Positions 1-6,572 of a stretch of 11,417 nt of DNA are shown one piece after another. The translations under genes were made by a program, and so were the position numbers. The notes under the pieces are model-generated. The model did no database searches and was not told where the DNA came from. It was given only the letters and a program-made list of their open reading frames with translations. The stretch is from Campylobacteraceae bacterium (GTDB taxonomy: Bacteria > Campylobacterota > Campylobacteria > Campylobacterales > Sulfurovaceae): the NCBI GenBank assembly GCA_027081065.1, contig JALWLW010000104.1:1-11417 (forward strand). Direction: 5' to 3'. Positions within the stretch are counted from its first letter, which is position 1. Each line of letters opens with the position of its first letter.

Positions 1-546
1 CCCTATTTGGCATTGGCATCATTAAAGAAACTTGAACTTCGAGATAGCAATAACACCCTTATTAGTAAAACATTAAAACTATTATCGCATAAACAGTATG
101 TGCAAATTCAAAAATTATTGGTAGCTGATAGAAACAATGGAGGTGATGGTCATACCATTCGTAATAACTTGTTAGGAATTGATAAGGAAGTTCCCGTTAT
201 AGGTTATGTCCATTCTCTTTATGAATTAACTTCTACCACGCAAGAATATTTAAGTGAATTAATGTGGCTTGTAGATGCTGGAGGTACTATTAGGTTTGAT
301 TTAGATGATGTTCAATCTTGGTGGGGTGTTGATATTGATACAATACTCTATCATAACAATCCTTATGGTGCAAACAGTACGTTAGATGTAGGTATGGGAG
401 CAGGGATTTTTAAAGATAATTACGCTGTTGTTGTTAGAGGAGGACCTCTTTTAAATCTTTATCAAGGAACAACAGGAATTGAATCCGATATGTTAAATAC
501 TACGAATGGTATTGGTTTCAGAGCTGCCACAGACTATTTACCATAA
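1..546 (+). CDS. Partial protein of unknown function, FGE/C-type-lectin-like C-terminus (5' end outside window)
   Basis: The frame is open to the first base of the window, so this is the 3' part of a longer gene; the TTG at 7 is not a convincing start because no ribosome site can be seen before it. About 181 residues are visible. The last 40 contain VVVRGG and, near the end, GIGFRAATDY. This spacing of an RGG strand and a GFR-A strand is typical of the end of formylglycine-generating-enzyme/C-type-lectin folds, which also cap phage tail fibres and some surface proteins. The middle has a Trp/Asp-rich stretch (DDVQSWWGVDID) and a Gly-rich loop. No membrane segment is seen in the visible part. 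The family is not recognised with confidence; a phage-like or surface adhesin protein is an inference. A hairpin follows directly after the stop. Confidence 0.55.
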   Translation, partial: PYLALASLKKLELRDSNNTLISKTLKLLSHKQYVQIQKLLVADRNNGGDGHTIRNNLLGIDKEVPVIGYVHSLYELTSTTQEYLSELMWLVDAGGTIRFDLDDVQSWWGVDIDTILYHNNPYGANSTLDVGMGAGIFKDNYAVVVRGGPLLNLYQGTTGIESDMLNTTNGIGFRAATDYLP

Positions 547-553
547 GTAACAA

Positions 554-580
554 AAGAAGAAGCCTAAAATGCTTCTTCTT
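554..580 (+). terminator. Hairpin terminator after the partial gene
   Basis: A perfect 10-bp inverted repeat (554-563 AAGAAGAAGC, 571-580 GCTTCTTCTT) with a 7-nt loop begins 8 bases after the stop codon. The right arm ends in TT but no long T run follows, so termination strength is uncertain. Position between two independent genes supports the call. Confidence 0.6.
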
Positions 581-608
581 AACCTTAAGTTATATTTATC
601 TTAAATCA

Positions 609-621
609 GAGTAATATACTC
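609..621 (+). promoter_or_regulatory. Small dyad and possible -10 upstream of the ferredoxin gene
   Basis: GAGTA-ATA-TACTC is a 5-bp dyad that contains a -10-like TAATAT (613-618), about 30 bases before the ferredoxin start. No -35 is seen. It may be the promoter or a short regulator site; support is positional only. Confidence 0.25.
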
Positions 622-649
622 CTAATTAAAATTTTACAAGGACTTCATT

Positions 650-1024
650 ATGATGAGTATACCTCAACCAGCATTTTTTATGTTTAAATGCCAACAATCA
701 GCACCTCCAGGAATGCCAAAACCAAGTTGTATAACAGAACAAAATCCAGAGTCAAAAGAGCTTATGCAACACTTGTCTATGACACTCATGCAAAAAGGAA
801 TCATTGGTAATGTTCAGCCAATTCAAACGGGTTGTCTAGGACGTTGTGCTCAAGGTCCTGTGATGATGGTAGAACCTGGTCACGTTATGTATGTTCAGTT
901 AACCAAAGAAAAGATTACACGTATTATTGAAGAGCATATCATTGGTGGAAACATTGTTGAAGAATATGTAATTCCTGAACAAATGTGGGGTGAGCCAATT
1001 GACCCTGCTTCACAGGCAAAATAA
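650..1024 (+). CDS. Thioredoxin-fold (2Fe-2S) ferredoxin
   Basis: A 124-residue protein with four cysteines in the order expected for thioredoxin-like [2Fe-2S] ferredoxins (Shethna/NuoE-like): C14 and C27 in the N-terminal loop, then C62 and C66 in TGCLGRCAQGP, followed by the strand PVMMVEPGHVMY. These four would hold one 2Fe-2S cluster and the protein would act as a cytoplasmic electron carrier; its partner is not shown by the context. No signal peptide or membrane segment. AAGGA at 638-642 lies 7 nt before the ATG at 650 and 10 nt before a second ATG at 653, so the first is preferred. It stands alone between the hairpin at 554-580 and the one at 1040-1058, ahead of the panD promoter, so it is probably its own transcript. 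Confidence 0.85.
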   Translation: MMSIPQPAFFMFKCQQSAPPGMPKPSCITEQNPESKELMQHLSMTLMQKGIIGNVQPIQTGCLGRCAQGPVMMVEPGHVMYVQLTKEKITRIIEEHIIGGNIVEEYVIPEQMWGEPIDPASQAK

Positions 1025-1039
1025 GACAACTTCATTTTA

Positions 1040-1058
1040 GACAAGGCTTTGCCTTGTC
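1040..1058 (+). terminator. Hairpin terminator after the ferredoxin gene
   Basis: GACAAGGC-TTT-GCCTTGTC is a perfect 8-bp stem with a 3-nt loop, 15 bases after the ferredoxin stop. The downstream bases (CTTACAAA) have only a short T run, so it may be a weak terminator. Confidence 0.6.
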
Positions 1059-1080
1059 CTTACAAATACAAATAATAATC

Positions 1081-1089
1081 TGCTATAAT
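1081..1089 (+). promoter_or_regulatory. Extended -10 promoter for panD-ybaB-panC
   Basis: TGCTATAAT matches the extended -10 consensus TGnTATAAT exactly and lies 34 bases before the panD ATG, just after the upstream hairpin. No good -35 is visible, as is usual for sigma-70 promoters in Campylobacterota. Confidence 0.6.
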
Positions 1090-1123
1090 ACTTAAAAATA
1101 TATAAATCACGGAGAACACAGTA

Positions 1124-1492
1124 ATGAATATTACCATGCTCTATTCTAAACTGCACAGAGCCACAGTAACCGAGGCAAACTTACACTATGTAGGTTCTAT
1201 TACGATTGACCAAGACTTGATTGATGCTGCAAACATGCGTGTGGGGCAACAGGTAGACATTGTTAACATTAATAATGGTGAACGATTTTCGACTTATATC
1301 ATTCCTGGTGAACGAGGGAAAAAAGAGATGTGTCTGAATGGTGCAGCTGCTCGAAAAGTACATGTGGGTGATAAAATCATCATTATTGCCTATGCGTCAA
1401 TGACAGAAGCAGAAGCAGATACATTTGAGCCTAAAATTGTTATTTTAGAAGATGACAACAGTATCGCTCAAGAGTTTAAAGGACTTAAATAA
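1124..1492 (+). CDS. panD: Aspartate 1-decarboxylase proenzyme
   Basis: PanD converts L-aspartate to beta-alanine, one of the two precursors of pantothenate (vitamin B5/CoA). The 122-residue product has the family features: K9, the self-cleavage pair G24-S25 in HYVGSITID (Ser25 becomes the pyruvoyl group), R54 and Y58 in the ERFSTY segment, and the conserved LNGAAAR loop (about 71-77). Length matches the usual 115-130 residues. The protein acts in the cytoplasm as a tetramer and has no signal sequence. CGGAG about 10 nt before the ATG serves as ribosome site. It opens an operon: ybaB starts 19 bases after its stop and panC follows, so beta-alanine supply and its ligation to pantoate are co-expressed. 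A separate panB is not in the window. Confidence 0.95.
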   Translation: MNITMLYSKLHRATVTEANLHYVGSITIDQDLIDAANMRVGQQVDIVNINNGERFSTYIIPGERGKKEMCLNGAAARKVHVGDKIIIIAYASMTEAEADTFEPKIVILEDDNSIAQEFKGLK

Positions 1493-1511
1493 TGTTTGGA
1501 GAAAAAAGATA

Positions 1512-1826
1512 ATGTTTGAAGGTATGGACATGAGTAAAATGGCTGATATGATGAAAGATTTGCAGTCAAAAGCCAAAGAGATGGAAGAACAAGCTAAAAA
1601 CATCAGCTTAACAGCCAAAGCTGGTGGTGGTATGGTCGAAGTTACAGCTAACGGAAGTAATGAAATTACTGACATTACCATTGATGACTCTTTACTTGAT
1701 GACAAAGGTTCTTTACAAATTCTTTTAATGTCTGCAATGAATGATGTTCTTAAAATGGTAGAAGATAATAAAAAATCTCAAGCCATGGGAATCATGGGTG
1801 GCATGAACCCTTTTGGAACGAATTAG
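1512..1826 (+). CDS. YbaB/EbfC family nucleoid-associated protein
   Basis: A 104-residue protein of the YbaB/EbfC family, small dimeric DNA-binding proteins that associate with the nucleoid. Visible features: an N-terminal Met/Lys-rich helix (MADMMKDLQSKAKEMEEQ), the conserved core AKAGGGMVEVTANGSNEITDI with the family's G-G-G-V-V-TANG pattern, and a C-terminal helix ending in a Gly/Met-rich tail. An open frame extends upstream to an ATG at 1452, but that would overlap panD by 40 bases; the ATG at 1512 has GGAG 10 nt before it and gives the normal family length, so it was chosen. It lies between panD and panC and is probably co-transcribed with them; no functional link to pantothenate synthesis is known. 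Confidence 0.9.
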   Translation: MFEGMDMSKMADMMKDLQSKAKEMEEQAKNISLTAKAGGGMVEVTANGSNEITDITIDDSLLDDKGSLQILLMSAMNDVLKMVEDNKKSQAMGIMGGMNPFGTN

Positions 1827-1832
1827 ATAATA

Positions 1833-2669
1833 ATGGTTATTGTAAACGCTATAGAAGAACTTTTTACTGAAACCTTAAAGTTTAATGGCTCAGTAGGTTT
1901 TGTTCCAACAATGGGTGCATTACACGAAGGACATCTCTCTTTAATTCGTCAAGCAAGAGAAGAAAATGACTTTGTAGTGGTCTCTATTTTTGTAAACCCT
2001 ACACAATTTTTAGAAGGTGAAGACCTTGATGCTTATCCACGAAAAGAAGATGCTGATGCCAAAATTTGTGAATTAGCAGGGGTAGATGTCATTTTCATGC
2101 CAAATTCTGAGATGATGTATGAAGCAGATGAACTTAGCATTACAGCACCTGCTATTAGAGGTTTTATTTTAGAGGGAACAAAACGCCCTGGTCATTTTGA
2201 TGGAATGCTTCAAGTGGTCATGAAACTTTTAAATCTTATTGCTTACAATAAACCCACAGCTTTTAGAGCCTACTTTGGAAAAAAAGATGCCCAACAGTTA
2301 GCACTTATTACTCAAATGGTTAAAAACTACTTTATAAATGTAGACATCATTCCTTGTGATATTGTTCGAGATAGCGATGGTTTAGCATTAAGCAGTCGTA
2401 ATGTCTATTTGTCTAAAGAAGAGAGAGTCAAAGCATTAAGTCTCTCACGTGCATTAAAAAAAGCTACTGAACTCATTATGCAAAAAGAGTTTACGGTAAG
2501 CATCATCGAAAAAGCGATGTTAGAAGTTCTACAAGAAGTAGAAGTTGAATATGTTGCCTTAGTAAACCGTCAATTTCAAGCCATTGAAAAGGTTGAAATT
2601 GGGAATACCATTATGCTTGTTGCTGCTGGAGTGGGGACGACACGGCTTATTGATAATTTGTGGATTTAA
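1833..2669 (+). CDS. panC: Pantothenate synthetase (pantoate--beta-alanine ligase)
   Basis: PanC joins pantoate and beta-alanine using ATP to make pantothenate. The 278-residue product shows the family signatures in order: [15 protein letters not shown] with the HxGH nucleotide-binding motif (H31-H34), FVNPTQF (54-60), [13 protein letters not shown] (114-126), [10 protein letters not shown] (147-156) and DGLALSSRN (182-190, the KMSKS-like loop). Length is as expected. The start is 6 bases after the ybaB stop and has only a weak ribosome site (GGAACG), suggesting translational coupling. With panD upstream this gives two consecutive steps of the pathway in one operon. Its stop codon (2667-2669) overlaps tail to tail with the stop of a small gene on the other strand, and no hairpin terminator can be seen there. 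Confidence 0.95.
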   Translation: MVIVNAIEELFTETLKFNGSVGFVPTMGALHEGHLSLIRQAREENDFVVVSIFVNPTQFLEGEDLDAYPRKEDADAKICELAGVDVIFMPNSEMMYEADELSITAPAIRGFILEGTKRPGHFDGMLQVVMKLLNLIAYNKPTAFRAYFGKKDAQQLALITQMVKNYFINVDIIPCDIVRDSDGLALSSRNVYLSKEERVKALSLSRALKKATELIMQKEFTVSIIEKAMLEVLQEVEVEYVALVNRQFQAIEKVEIGNTIMLVAAGVGTTRLIDNLWI

Positions 2670-2794
2670 TCTTTTTTAATTTCAGATTTGGTTTTTTCAC
2701 GAATTTTCTTCCCTACAAAAGAAGCAATAAAAATTCCTCCATAAAAAACGCCAAAGAAAAGAAAAACCTTTAAAATAATATCTGTTAAACTCAT
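2666..2794 (-). CDS. Small one-helix membrane protein (42 aa)
   Basis: Reading the minus strand from the ATG at 2794-2792 gives a 42-residue protein: a short polar start (MSLTDIILK), one hydrophobic helix of about 17-19 residues ([19 protein letters not shown], roughly 10-28) with a GG pair, then a strongly basic tail ([14 protein letters not shown]). By the positive-inside rule the tail would be cytoplasmic. The start overlaps the stop of the ABC ATPase gene in an ATGA junction, which argues for translational coupling and a real gene. The stop (2666-2668) overlaps that of panC. The family is not recognised. An accessory membrane partner for the ABC ATPase is an inference from position only. 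Confidence 0.7.
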   Translation of the reverse strand: MSLTDIILKVFLFFGVFYGGIFIASFVGKKIREKTKSEIKKD

Positions 2795-3441
2795 ACAATA
2801 ATCTTTAGTTCTTGTTGCTCTAAACTGAAGCTTTTACTACAAAGTTCAGCCATTTCAATATCGTGCGTTACTAAGACTAATCCAGCATTTTTTTCTTTGA
2901 CATAGGCTAGTAATACATCCATCACAAGTTTAGCTGTCTCTTTGTCTAGGTTTCCTGTCGGTTCATCGGCAAAAATAACTTTTGGTTTTTTTGACAATAC
3001 TCTGGCAATGGAGACACGTTGTTGCTGTCCTCCTGAGAGTTCCCCAATTTTTTGTTGCATAAGTTCTTTAATCTCTAGTCTTTCTAAAAGGTCATTGTCT
3101 ATTTCTTCATTGGCAAGTAGGGTAGCTATCTCTACATTCATAAGAGCTGTCATTCCCTTAAAAAGATAGTGTGCTTGAAAGATGATGCCTAAGTCATTAC
3201 GCCGTAAGTCTTCTATTTTATTTTCACTTAGTTTGTAGATGTCTTTGTCAAGTAGGGTGACTTCACCTTTATTTGGTTTGATAAAAGAGGAAAAAATATG
3301 CATAAGCGTAGACTTCCCCGAACCACTACGCCCTACAATGGCAATGCTTTCTTGCTCTTTTAAATTAAAGTCAATGTTAGAGAAGAGGTCGTAGTCAAAT
3401 GAGTGGGCTATGTTGGTGGCAGAAAGTAGGGTTTTTGGCAT
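2791..3441 (-). CDS. ABC transporter ATP-binding protein, LolD/MacB-type
   Basis: A 216-residue stand-alone ABC ATPase with every catalytic motif intact: Walker [10 protein letters not shown] (37-45), Q-loop Q89 in IIFQAHYL, signature LSGGQQQR (135-142), Walker B VIFADEP (155-161) followed by TGNLD, and H-loop H193 in [14 protein letters not shown] and the short length are typical of the LolD/MacB/FtsE group, which powers membrane permeases handling lipoproteins, cell-division proteins or exported compounds. A permease gene is not adjacent; the only linked gene is the 42-aa membrane protein that overlaps its stop. The start ATG has a weak ribosome site; a TATAAT on the minus strand (3469-3474) lies about 30 bases upstream. 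The exact substrate, and so the symbol lolD, is not established. Confidence 0.9.
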   Translation of the reverse strand: MPKTLLSATNIAHSFDYDLFSNIDFNLKEQESIAIVGRSGSGKSTLMHIFSSFIKPNKGEVTLLDKDIYKLSENKIEDLRRNDLGIIFQAHYLFKGMTALMNVEIATLLANEEIDNDLLERLEIKELMQQKIGELSGGQQQRVSIARVLSKKPKVIFADEPTGNLDKETAKLVMDVLLAYVKEKNAGLVLVTHDIEMAELCSKSFSLEQQELKIIV

Positions 3442-3468
3442 ATAAATTCTTTTTAAATAAGTTGAAAT

Positions 3469-3474
3469 ATTATA
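3469..3474 (-). promoter_or_regulatory. -10 element of the ABC ATPase gene
   Basis: TATAAT on the minus strand, 27 bases before the ATG at 3441, in the divergent spacer towards the mini-ORF at 3534. No clear -35. Confidence 0.45.
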
Positions 3475-3484
3475 GTCAATAATA

Positions 3485-3493
3485 TGTTAAAAT
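3485..3493 (+). promoter_or_regulatory. Extended -10 ahead of the thioredoxin-like mini-ORF
   Basis: TGTTAAAAT is close to the extended -10 consensus and lies 40 bases before the ATG at 3534. A small dyad ACTCT/AGAGT (3495-3499, 3506-3510) sits at or just after the expected transcription start and could be a regulator site. Confidence 0.35.
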
Positions 3494-3533
3494 TACTCTA
3501 TGTACAGAGTGACAAGATAAAAAAGGAACATTG

Positions 3534-3623
3534 ATGTCAAATATTATTGAACTAACAGAAGAAAATTTTGATGAAGATGTTATTTTTTTAGGTTATGATA
3601 TAATGTGTCCACTAAGTGATTAA
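3534..3623 (+). pseudogene. 29-codon ORF resembling a thioredoxin N-terminus (probable remnant)
   Basis: An ATG with a good ribosome site (AAGGA 3523-3527, 6 nt away) opens a 29-residue frame. Its first 16 residues, MSNIIELTEENFDEDV, closely resemble the conserved N-terminus of bacterial thioredoxins (strand + ELT-ENF motif). The rest (IFLGYDIMCPLSD) no longer matches the WCGPC active-site region, although it keeps a Cys-Pro pair, and a TAA ends it at 3621-3623. The siroheme synthase start at 3646 follows 22 bases later. The likely reading is a truncated or deleted trxA whose promoter and translation signals survive; a functional leader peptide coupling translation into the next gene is the alternative. 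Confidence 0.45.
3596..3604 (+). promoter_or_regulatory. Extended -10 promoter candidate for siroheme synthase
   Basis: TGATATAAT matches TGnTATAAT and is preceded by a T-rich run (3581-3589), the layout usual for Campylobacterota sigma-70 promoters. It lies inside the preceding mini-ORF and about 42 bases before the chosen start at 3646, which supports that start. Confidence 0.4.
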
Positions 3624-3645
3624 GATAATTGACAAAGATAATAAC

Positions 3646-4881
3646 ATGAAAAGAAGTACGCTTCCCATTCTCCTAAAACAACCAAAAATTCTACTCATAG
3701 GTGGGGGGAAAGTAGCTCTACAAAAAGCAGAAGTTTTACATGAAAATAATATAGATTTTAGAGTTGTTAGTGATGTTTGTTTAGATGAACTTTATATGCT
3801 TTGTTCAGATATTATACTCAAATCTTTTAATATTAGTGATATTGGTGAGAGTATTATCATTGATGCGACAGGAAATATGGAAGTTACTTCATCACTCATA
3901 AAATATAAAGAGAATCATAACATATTGTTAAATGTGGTAGATGTTCCTGCTTTATGTGATTTTTATTTTATGGCATTAACCAAAAATAGACCTCTTCAAA
4001 TTGCTGTGTCAAGTAATGGAGCGAGTCCTACTGCTGCTAAGTATTTTAGAGATGAATGTGAAGCATTGATTCCTAAAAACATTGGTGCGTATTTAGAAAA
4101 AAAACAAAAACAAAGAGATAAGAAGATGATAGATGTAGAAAAAACAACCCAAGAGCTACAGCGTTTAAAAGCTAAAGTTTATTTGGTGGGTTGTGGTTTA
4201 GGTGACCCCGATTTATTGACGATAAAAGCTTACAAAATTATAGAATCAGTTGATGTTGTTCTTTTTGACAATCTTATATCAGATGAAATCATGGCACTTG
4301 TACCTAAAGAGACCATTAAAGTCTATGTTGGAAAAAAGCAAGGGCATCACTCTAAGTCTCAAGAAGAGATTCATGAGACTATTCTTCAATATACCTCCAA
4401 AGGTTTAAGTGTTGCAAGGCTTAAGTCTGGTGACCCTTATGTCTTTGGTCGTGGGGCTGAGGAGATGTTGTTTTTAATGGAACGTGGTATTCAAACTGAA
4501 GTAATTCCTGGTATTTCTTCTGCAATCTCTGCACCCTTATTTGGAAACATTCCAATTACAACACGTGACCATGCTTCTTCATTCTCCGTTGTTTCCCCTC
4601 ATTCTAAAGGACATAGTTTAAACTTGACTTGGATTGATTTGTTGATACGTGAAAATCATACAGTTGTTGTGCTTATGGGATTGAGTCGTATTGTGGAAAT
4701 TGTCGAAGAAGCTACAAGACAAAACATTGACAAAGACTTACCTTGCGCCATCATTTCCAATGCAAGTCGTGCGAACCAAAAAGTGGCTCATTGTACTTTA
4801 GGAACACTACAAGAGGCTTCTAAAGAGATGATACGCCCTTCTATTTTAGTTTTTGGGGATGTTGTTAATACTTTTAAATAA
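3646..4881 (+). CDS. cysG: Fused siroheme synthase: precorrin-2 dehydrogenase/ferrochelatase + uroporphyrinogen-III C-methyltransferase
   Basis: A two-domain enzyme that makes siroheme (cofactor of sulfite and nitrite reductases) from uroporphyrinogen III. Residues 1-150 form the NAD-dependent dehydrogenase/chelatase: LPILLK, the Rossmann motif LLIGGGKVA (16-24), NVVDVPALCDF (96-106, D99 matching the catalytic Asp region), and SSNGASPTAAKYFRDE (122-137). After a basic linker (151-176), the SAM-dependent methyltransferase follows: VYLVGCGLGDPDLLT (178-192), RLKSGDPYVFGRGAEE (258-273), VIPGISSAISAP (286-297), NIPITTRD, and VVVLMG. At 411 residues it is shorter than E. coli CysG (457), mainly in the linker. 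A GTG at 3616 would add ten residues and overlap the mini-ORF; the ATG at 3646 fits the family start and the promoter candidate better, though neither has a strong ribosome site. Confidence 0.93.
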   Translation: MKRSTLPILLKQPKILLIGGGKVALQKAEVLHENNIDFRVVSDVCLDELYMLCSDIILKSFNISDIGESIIIDATGNMEVTSSLIKYKENHNILLNVVDVPALCDFYFMALTKNRPLQIAVSSNGASPTAAKYFRDECEALIPKNIGAYLEKKQKQRDKKMIDVEKTTQELQRLKAKVYLVGCGLGDPDLLTIKAYKIIESVDVVLFDNLISDEIMALVPKETIKVYVGKKQGHHSKSQEEIHETILQYTSKGLSVARLKSGDPYVFGRGAEEMLFLMERGIQTEVIPGISSAISAPLFGNIPITTRDHASSFSVVSPHSKGHSLNLTWIDLLIRENHTVVVLMGLSRIVEIVEEATRQNIDKDLPCAIISNASRANQKVAHCTLGTLQEASKEMIRPSILVFGDVVNTFK

Positions 4882-4920
4882 AATCTTCACCTTAAAGTCA
4901 TCTTTTTATTACAAGTAAGC

Positions 4921-4974
4921 TTGAAATATAAAAAATTATTCATAATGAAATAATTAAATATATTTATATTTCAA
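4921..4974. repeat. AT-rich nested inverted repeats
   Basis: A perfect 12-bp inverted repeat (4921-4932 TTGAAATATAAA, 4963-4974 TTTATATTTCAA) encloses a 7-bp one (4934-4940 AATTATT, 4949-4955 AATAATT). It lies in the AT-rich spacer between the siroheme synthase and the decayed gene. It could be a protein-binding site or a chance product of the extreme AT content; nothing else was recognised in 4882-5047. Confidence 0.4.
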
Positions 4975-5058
4975 AGTAACATACTTTATGTATATTTTAA
5001 TTTCTTATAGATATAATTTTGAATAAATTAGTCTATTTTAAAATAAAAAGGATATAAA

Positions 5059-5982
5059 ATTCACTTAGAATCAAACTATCAAGCCCGACAATCACTCAAT
5101 CATGAATATGCAAAAATAAAAGGTGCAGCTTCCATTAACGATGTTGCCATTGGTTTTGGAAAAGGCTGGGTGGTGTTTGCCATTTTGTCTACTCTTGCCA
5201 GTGCTTTTTCTTTTTATCAAGATTTCTATAAATCATTAGGGGTCATCAACACCCTTATTGTGGTTGTCATCTTAGCTCTTGCCTTGGAAAGTTTCAAATA
5301 CCTTTCAATAAAGGGGGATGTTTTCGAGTATGAACTTTATAAGTAAGGGGCTTATATCGGTGAGTTTTTATACACATTTTAAGAGCATTAAAACCTTTCA
5401 ACAAAACCTTGTAGGTGATGACCTCAAACAAGAAATAGCCTATCAACGTGACCTACAAAATGTACAAAACAAACAGATAAATACCATTTTAGCTTCAAAC
5501 AGAGAACTATCACGTGCCCTAAATAATGGTTCATCACATGATGACAAACCCTCTGTACGTAGTGTAGAGAGCAAAAACTCTCCCTTCAAAACAACATGAG
5601 CAATACAAATCTCATTTTACAGCAGTCATGAAAAACAGCCAATACCACCTCTTCTGTTATTTTGGTTATTTTTATTATGATTGAGATTATGGCACTTTTT
5701 AGCATATTGAGCAAAATTATCATTGTTGACAATGTCACAGGCAACATCAAAGATTTTGTAAATGTTATGGACAGACTCGACGAGCTAGAAAACAATACCT
5801 ATTAGTCATTAAGCTCACAAAAAGTACAACAAACACAAGAACGCATTAAGATGGTACAAAAACACCAAAAAGTCTTACATAAACAAGAACTACAAAAGAT
5901 TTCTTATCAAACCATTGATGTAGAGGAAGAGGAAAAAGAAGTTAAAAAGCCCAAAAGAAAAAAACGTACTACACAAGGCTAA
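5059..5982 (+). pseudogene. Decayed membrane/coiled-coil protein gene
   Basis: AAGGA (5048-5052) is followed 6 nt later by ATT where an ATG is expected, in frame with 95 codons starting HLESNYQARQSLNHEYAKIK. This part has two hydrophobic helices (GWVVFAILSTLASAFSF and GVINTLIVVVILALALESF) and ends at TAA 5344-5346. The sequence carries on in the +1 frame up to TGA 5597-5599 as a Gln/Asn-rich, coiled-coil-like stretch (e.g. QEIAYQRDLQNVQNKQ). It then returns to the first frame with a third hydrophobic helix (VILVIFIMIEIMALFSIL, from about 5650), an Asp/Asn-rich loop, TAG at 5803-5805, a Gln-rich coiled coil and a Lys-rich tail ending at TAA 5980-5982. Lost start, at least two in-frame stops and at least two frameshifts mark it as dead. 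The intact protein (about 305 residues) would have been a membrane-anchored coiled-coil protein; its family is not recognised. Confidence 0.75.
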
Positions 5983-6005
5983 AGTGACCTTGATGGAGGC
6001 ATAAA

Positions 6006-6545
6006 CTAGACTTTATAAAGTCTGGTCATTCCCCAATTTTTATGTGAAGGTTTTTTAAGCAAACTCCACCCCTCTTTCAAAAGAGCTTTATGCAAATAAT
6101 AGTTTAATCCACCATGACCAATAAGAACAACTCGATTATTTTCTTTTGAGTGTTGAAGTAATTGATTAAGAGAGTTTTCTACATATTCTTTTTCATTTTT
6201 AGAAAAAAACAAGACTAATCTCAAAATTATTAGCCAAGTTTTCGCTTTAAATTTAAAGTAGGGAATTGTAATATGAGGAAGAAGAAGCTCATTGAACACA
6301 GCATTTTTTTCATCAATCTTTTTTTCAAAAAAGTTAGCAGATTTTATGGCACGAGTAAGGGTACTCGTTACTAAAAAGTCTGCTTCATTGACTATCTTAT
6401 GTAGTTTTTCACTGGGTATGCTCTTAGGATGCAATGCTGTCACATCATACTTCTCTACCCAAGTTTTTAAATCTTTTGCTAATATTTTTTCATTTTTATT
6501 AACGTCTACCAATGCATGACGAACGAGTATTATTTCTTTTTTCAT
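6006..6545 (-). CDS. Histidine phosphatase family protein
   Basis: A 179-residue member of the histidine phosphatase (phosphoglycerate-mutase-like) superfamily. All four core residues can be placed: R9-H10 in LVRHA (H10 is the phosphorylated histidine), R65 in TSTLTRAIKSA, E86 in FNELLLP, and H144 in VVLIGHGG. A moderately hydrophobic stretch (WLIILRLVLFF, 104-114) sits in the cap region and may contact a lipid or membrane. Such proteins dephosphorylate small molecules or phosphoproteins (SixA-like); the substrate here cannot be told. It starts 27 bases after the stop of the upstream ATPase gene and is probably co-transcribed with it. Its last codons form a perfect 16-bp palindrome (6008-6023), which may be coincidental or help end the transcript. 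The start has a weak ribosome site. Confidence 0.85.
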   Translation of the reverse strand: MKKEIILVRHALVDVNKNEKILAKDLKTWVEKYDVTALHPKSIPSEKLHKIVNEADFLVTSTLTRAIKSANFFEKKIDEKNAVFNELLLPHITIPYFKFKAKTWLIILRLVLFFSKNEKEYVENSLNQLLQHSKENNRVVLIGHGGLNYYLHKALLKEGWSLLKKPSHKNWGMTRLYKV

Positions 6546-6572
6546 TGCTTTATCTTCTTTAAATACATATTT

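Noticed and set aside
430..546. Variable repeat of a diversity-generating retroelement
   Set aside because: No template repeat or reverse transcriptase gene is found anywhere in the window, so only the fold similarity is kept as an observation.
1452..1512. Upstream ATG at 1452 as the ybaB start
   Set aside because: It would overlap panD by 40 bases and add 20 residues not seen in the family; the ATG at 1512 has the ribosome site and usual length.
5318..5599. 93-codon open frame starting at an ATG at 5318, as an independent gene
   Set aside because: It has no ribosome site, begins inside the reading frame of the preceding piece, and its sequence fits as the frame-shifted middle of the decayed gene.
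5342..5805. Programmed frameshifting or stop read-through to give one long protein
   Set aside because: At least two frame changes plus separate stops and a missing start codon, with no slippery site or structure seen, are better explained by decay.
6008..6023. Perfect 16-bp palindrome as an operator or terminator
   Set aside because: It lies in the last codons of the phosphatase gene, has no T run and is AT-rich in the centre; coding constraint plus chance is enough.
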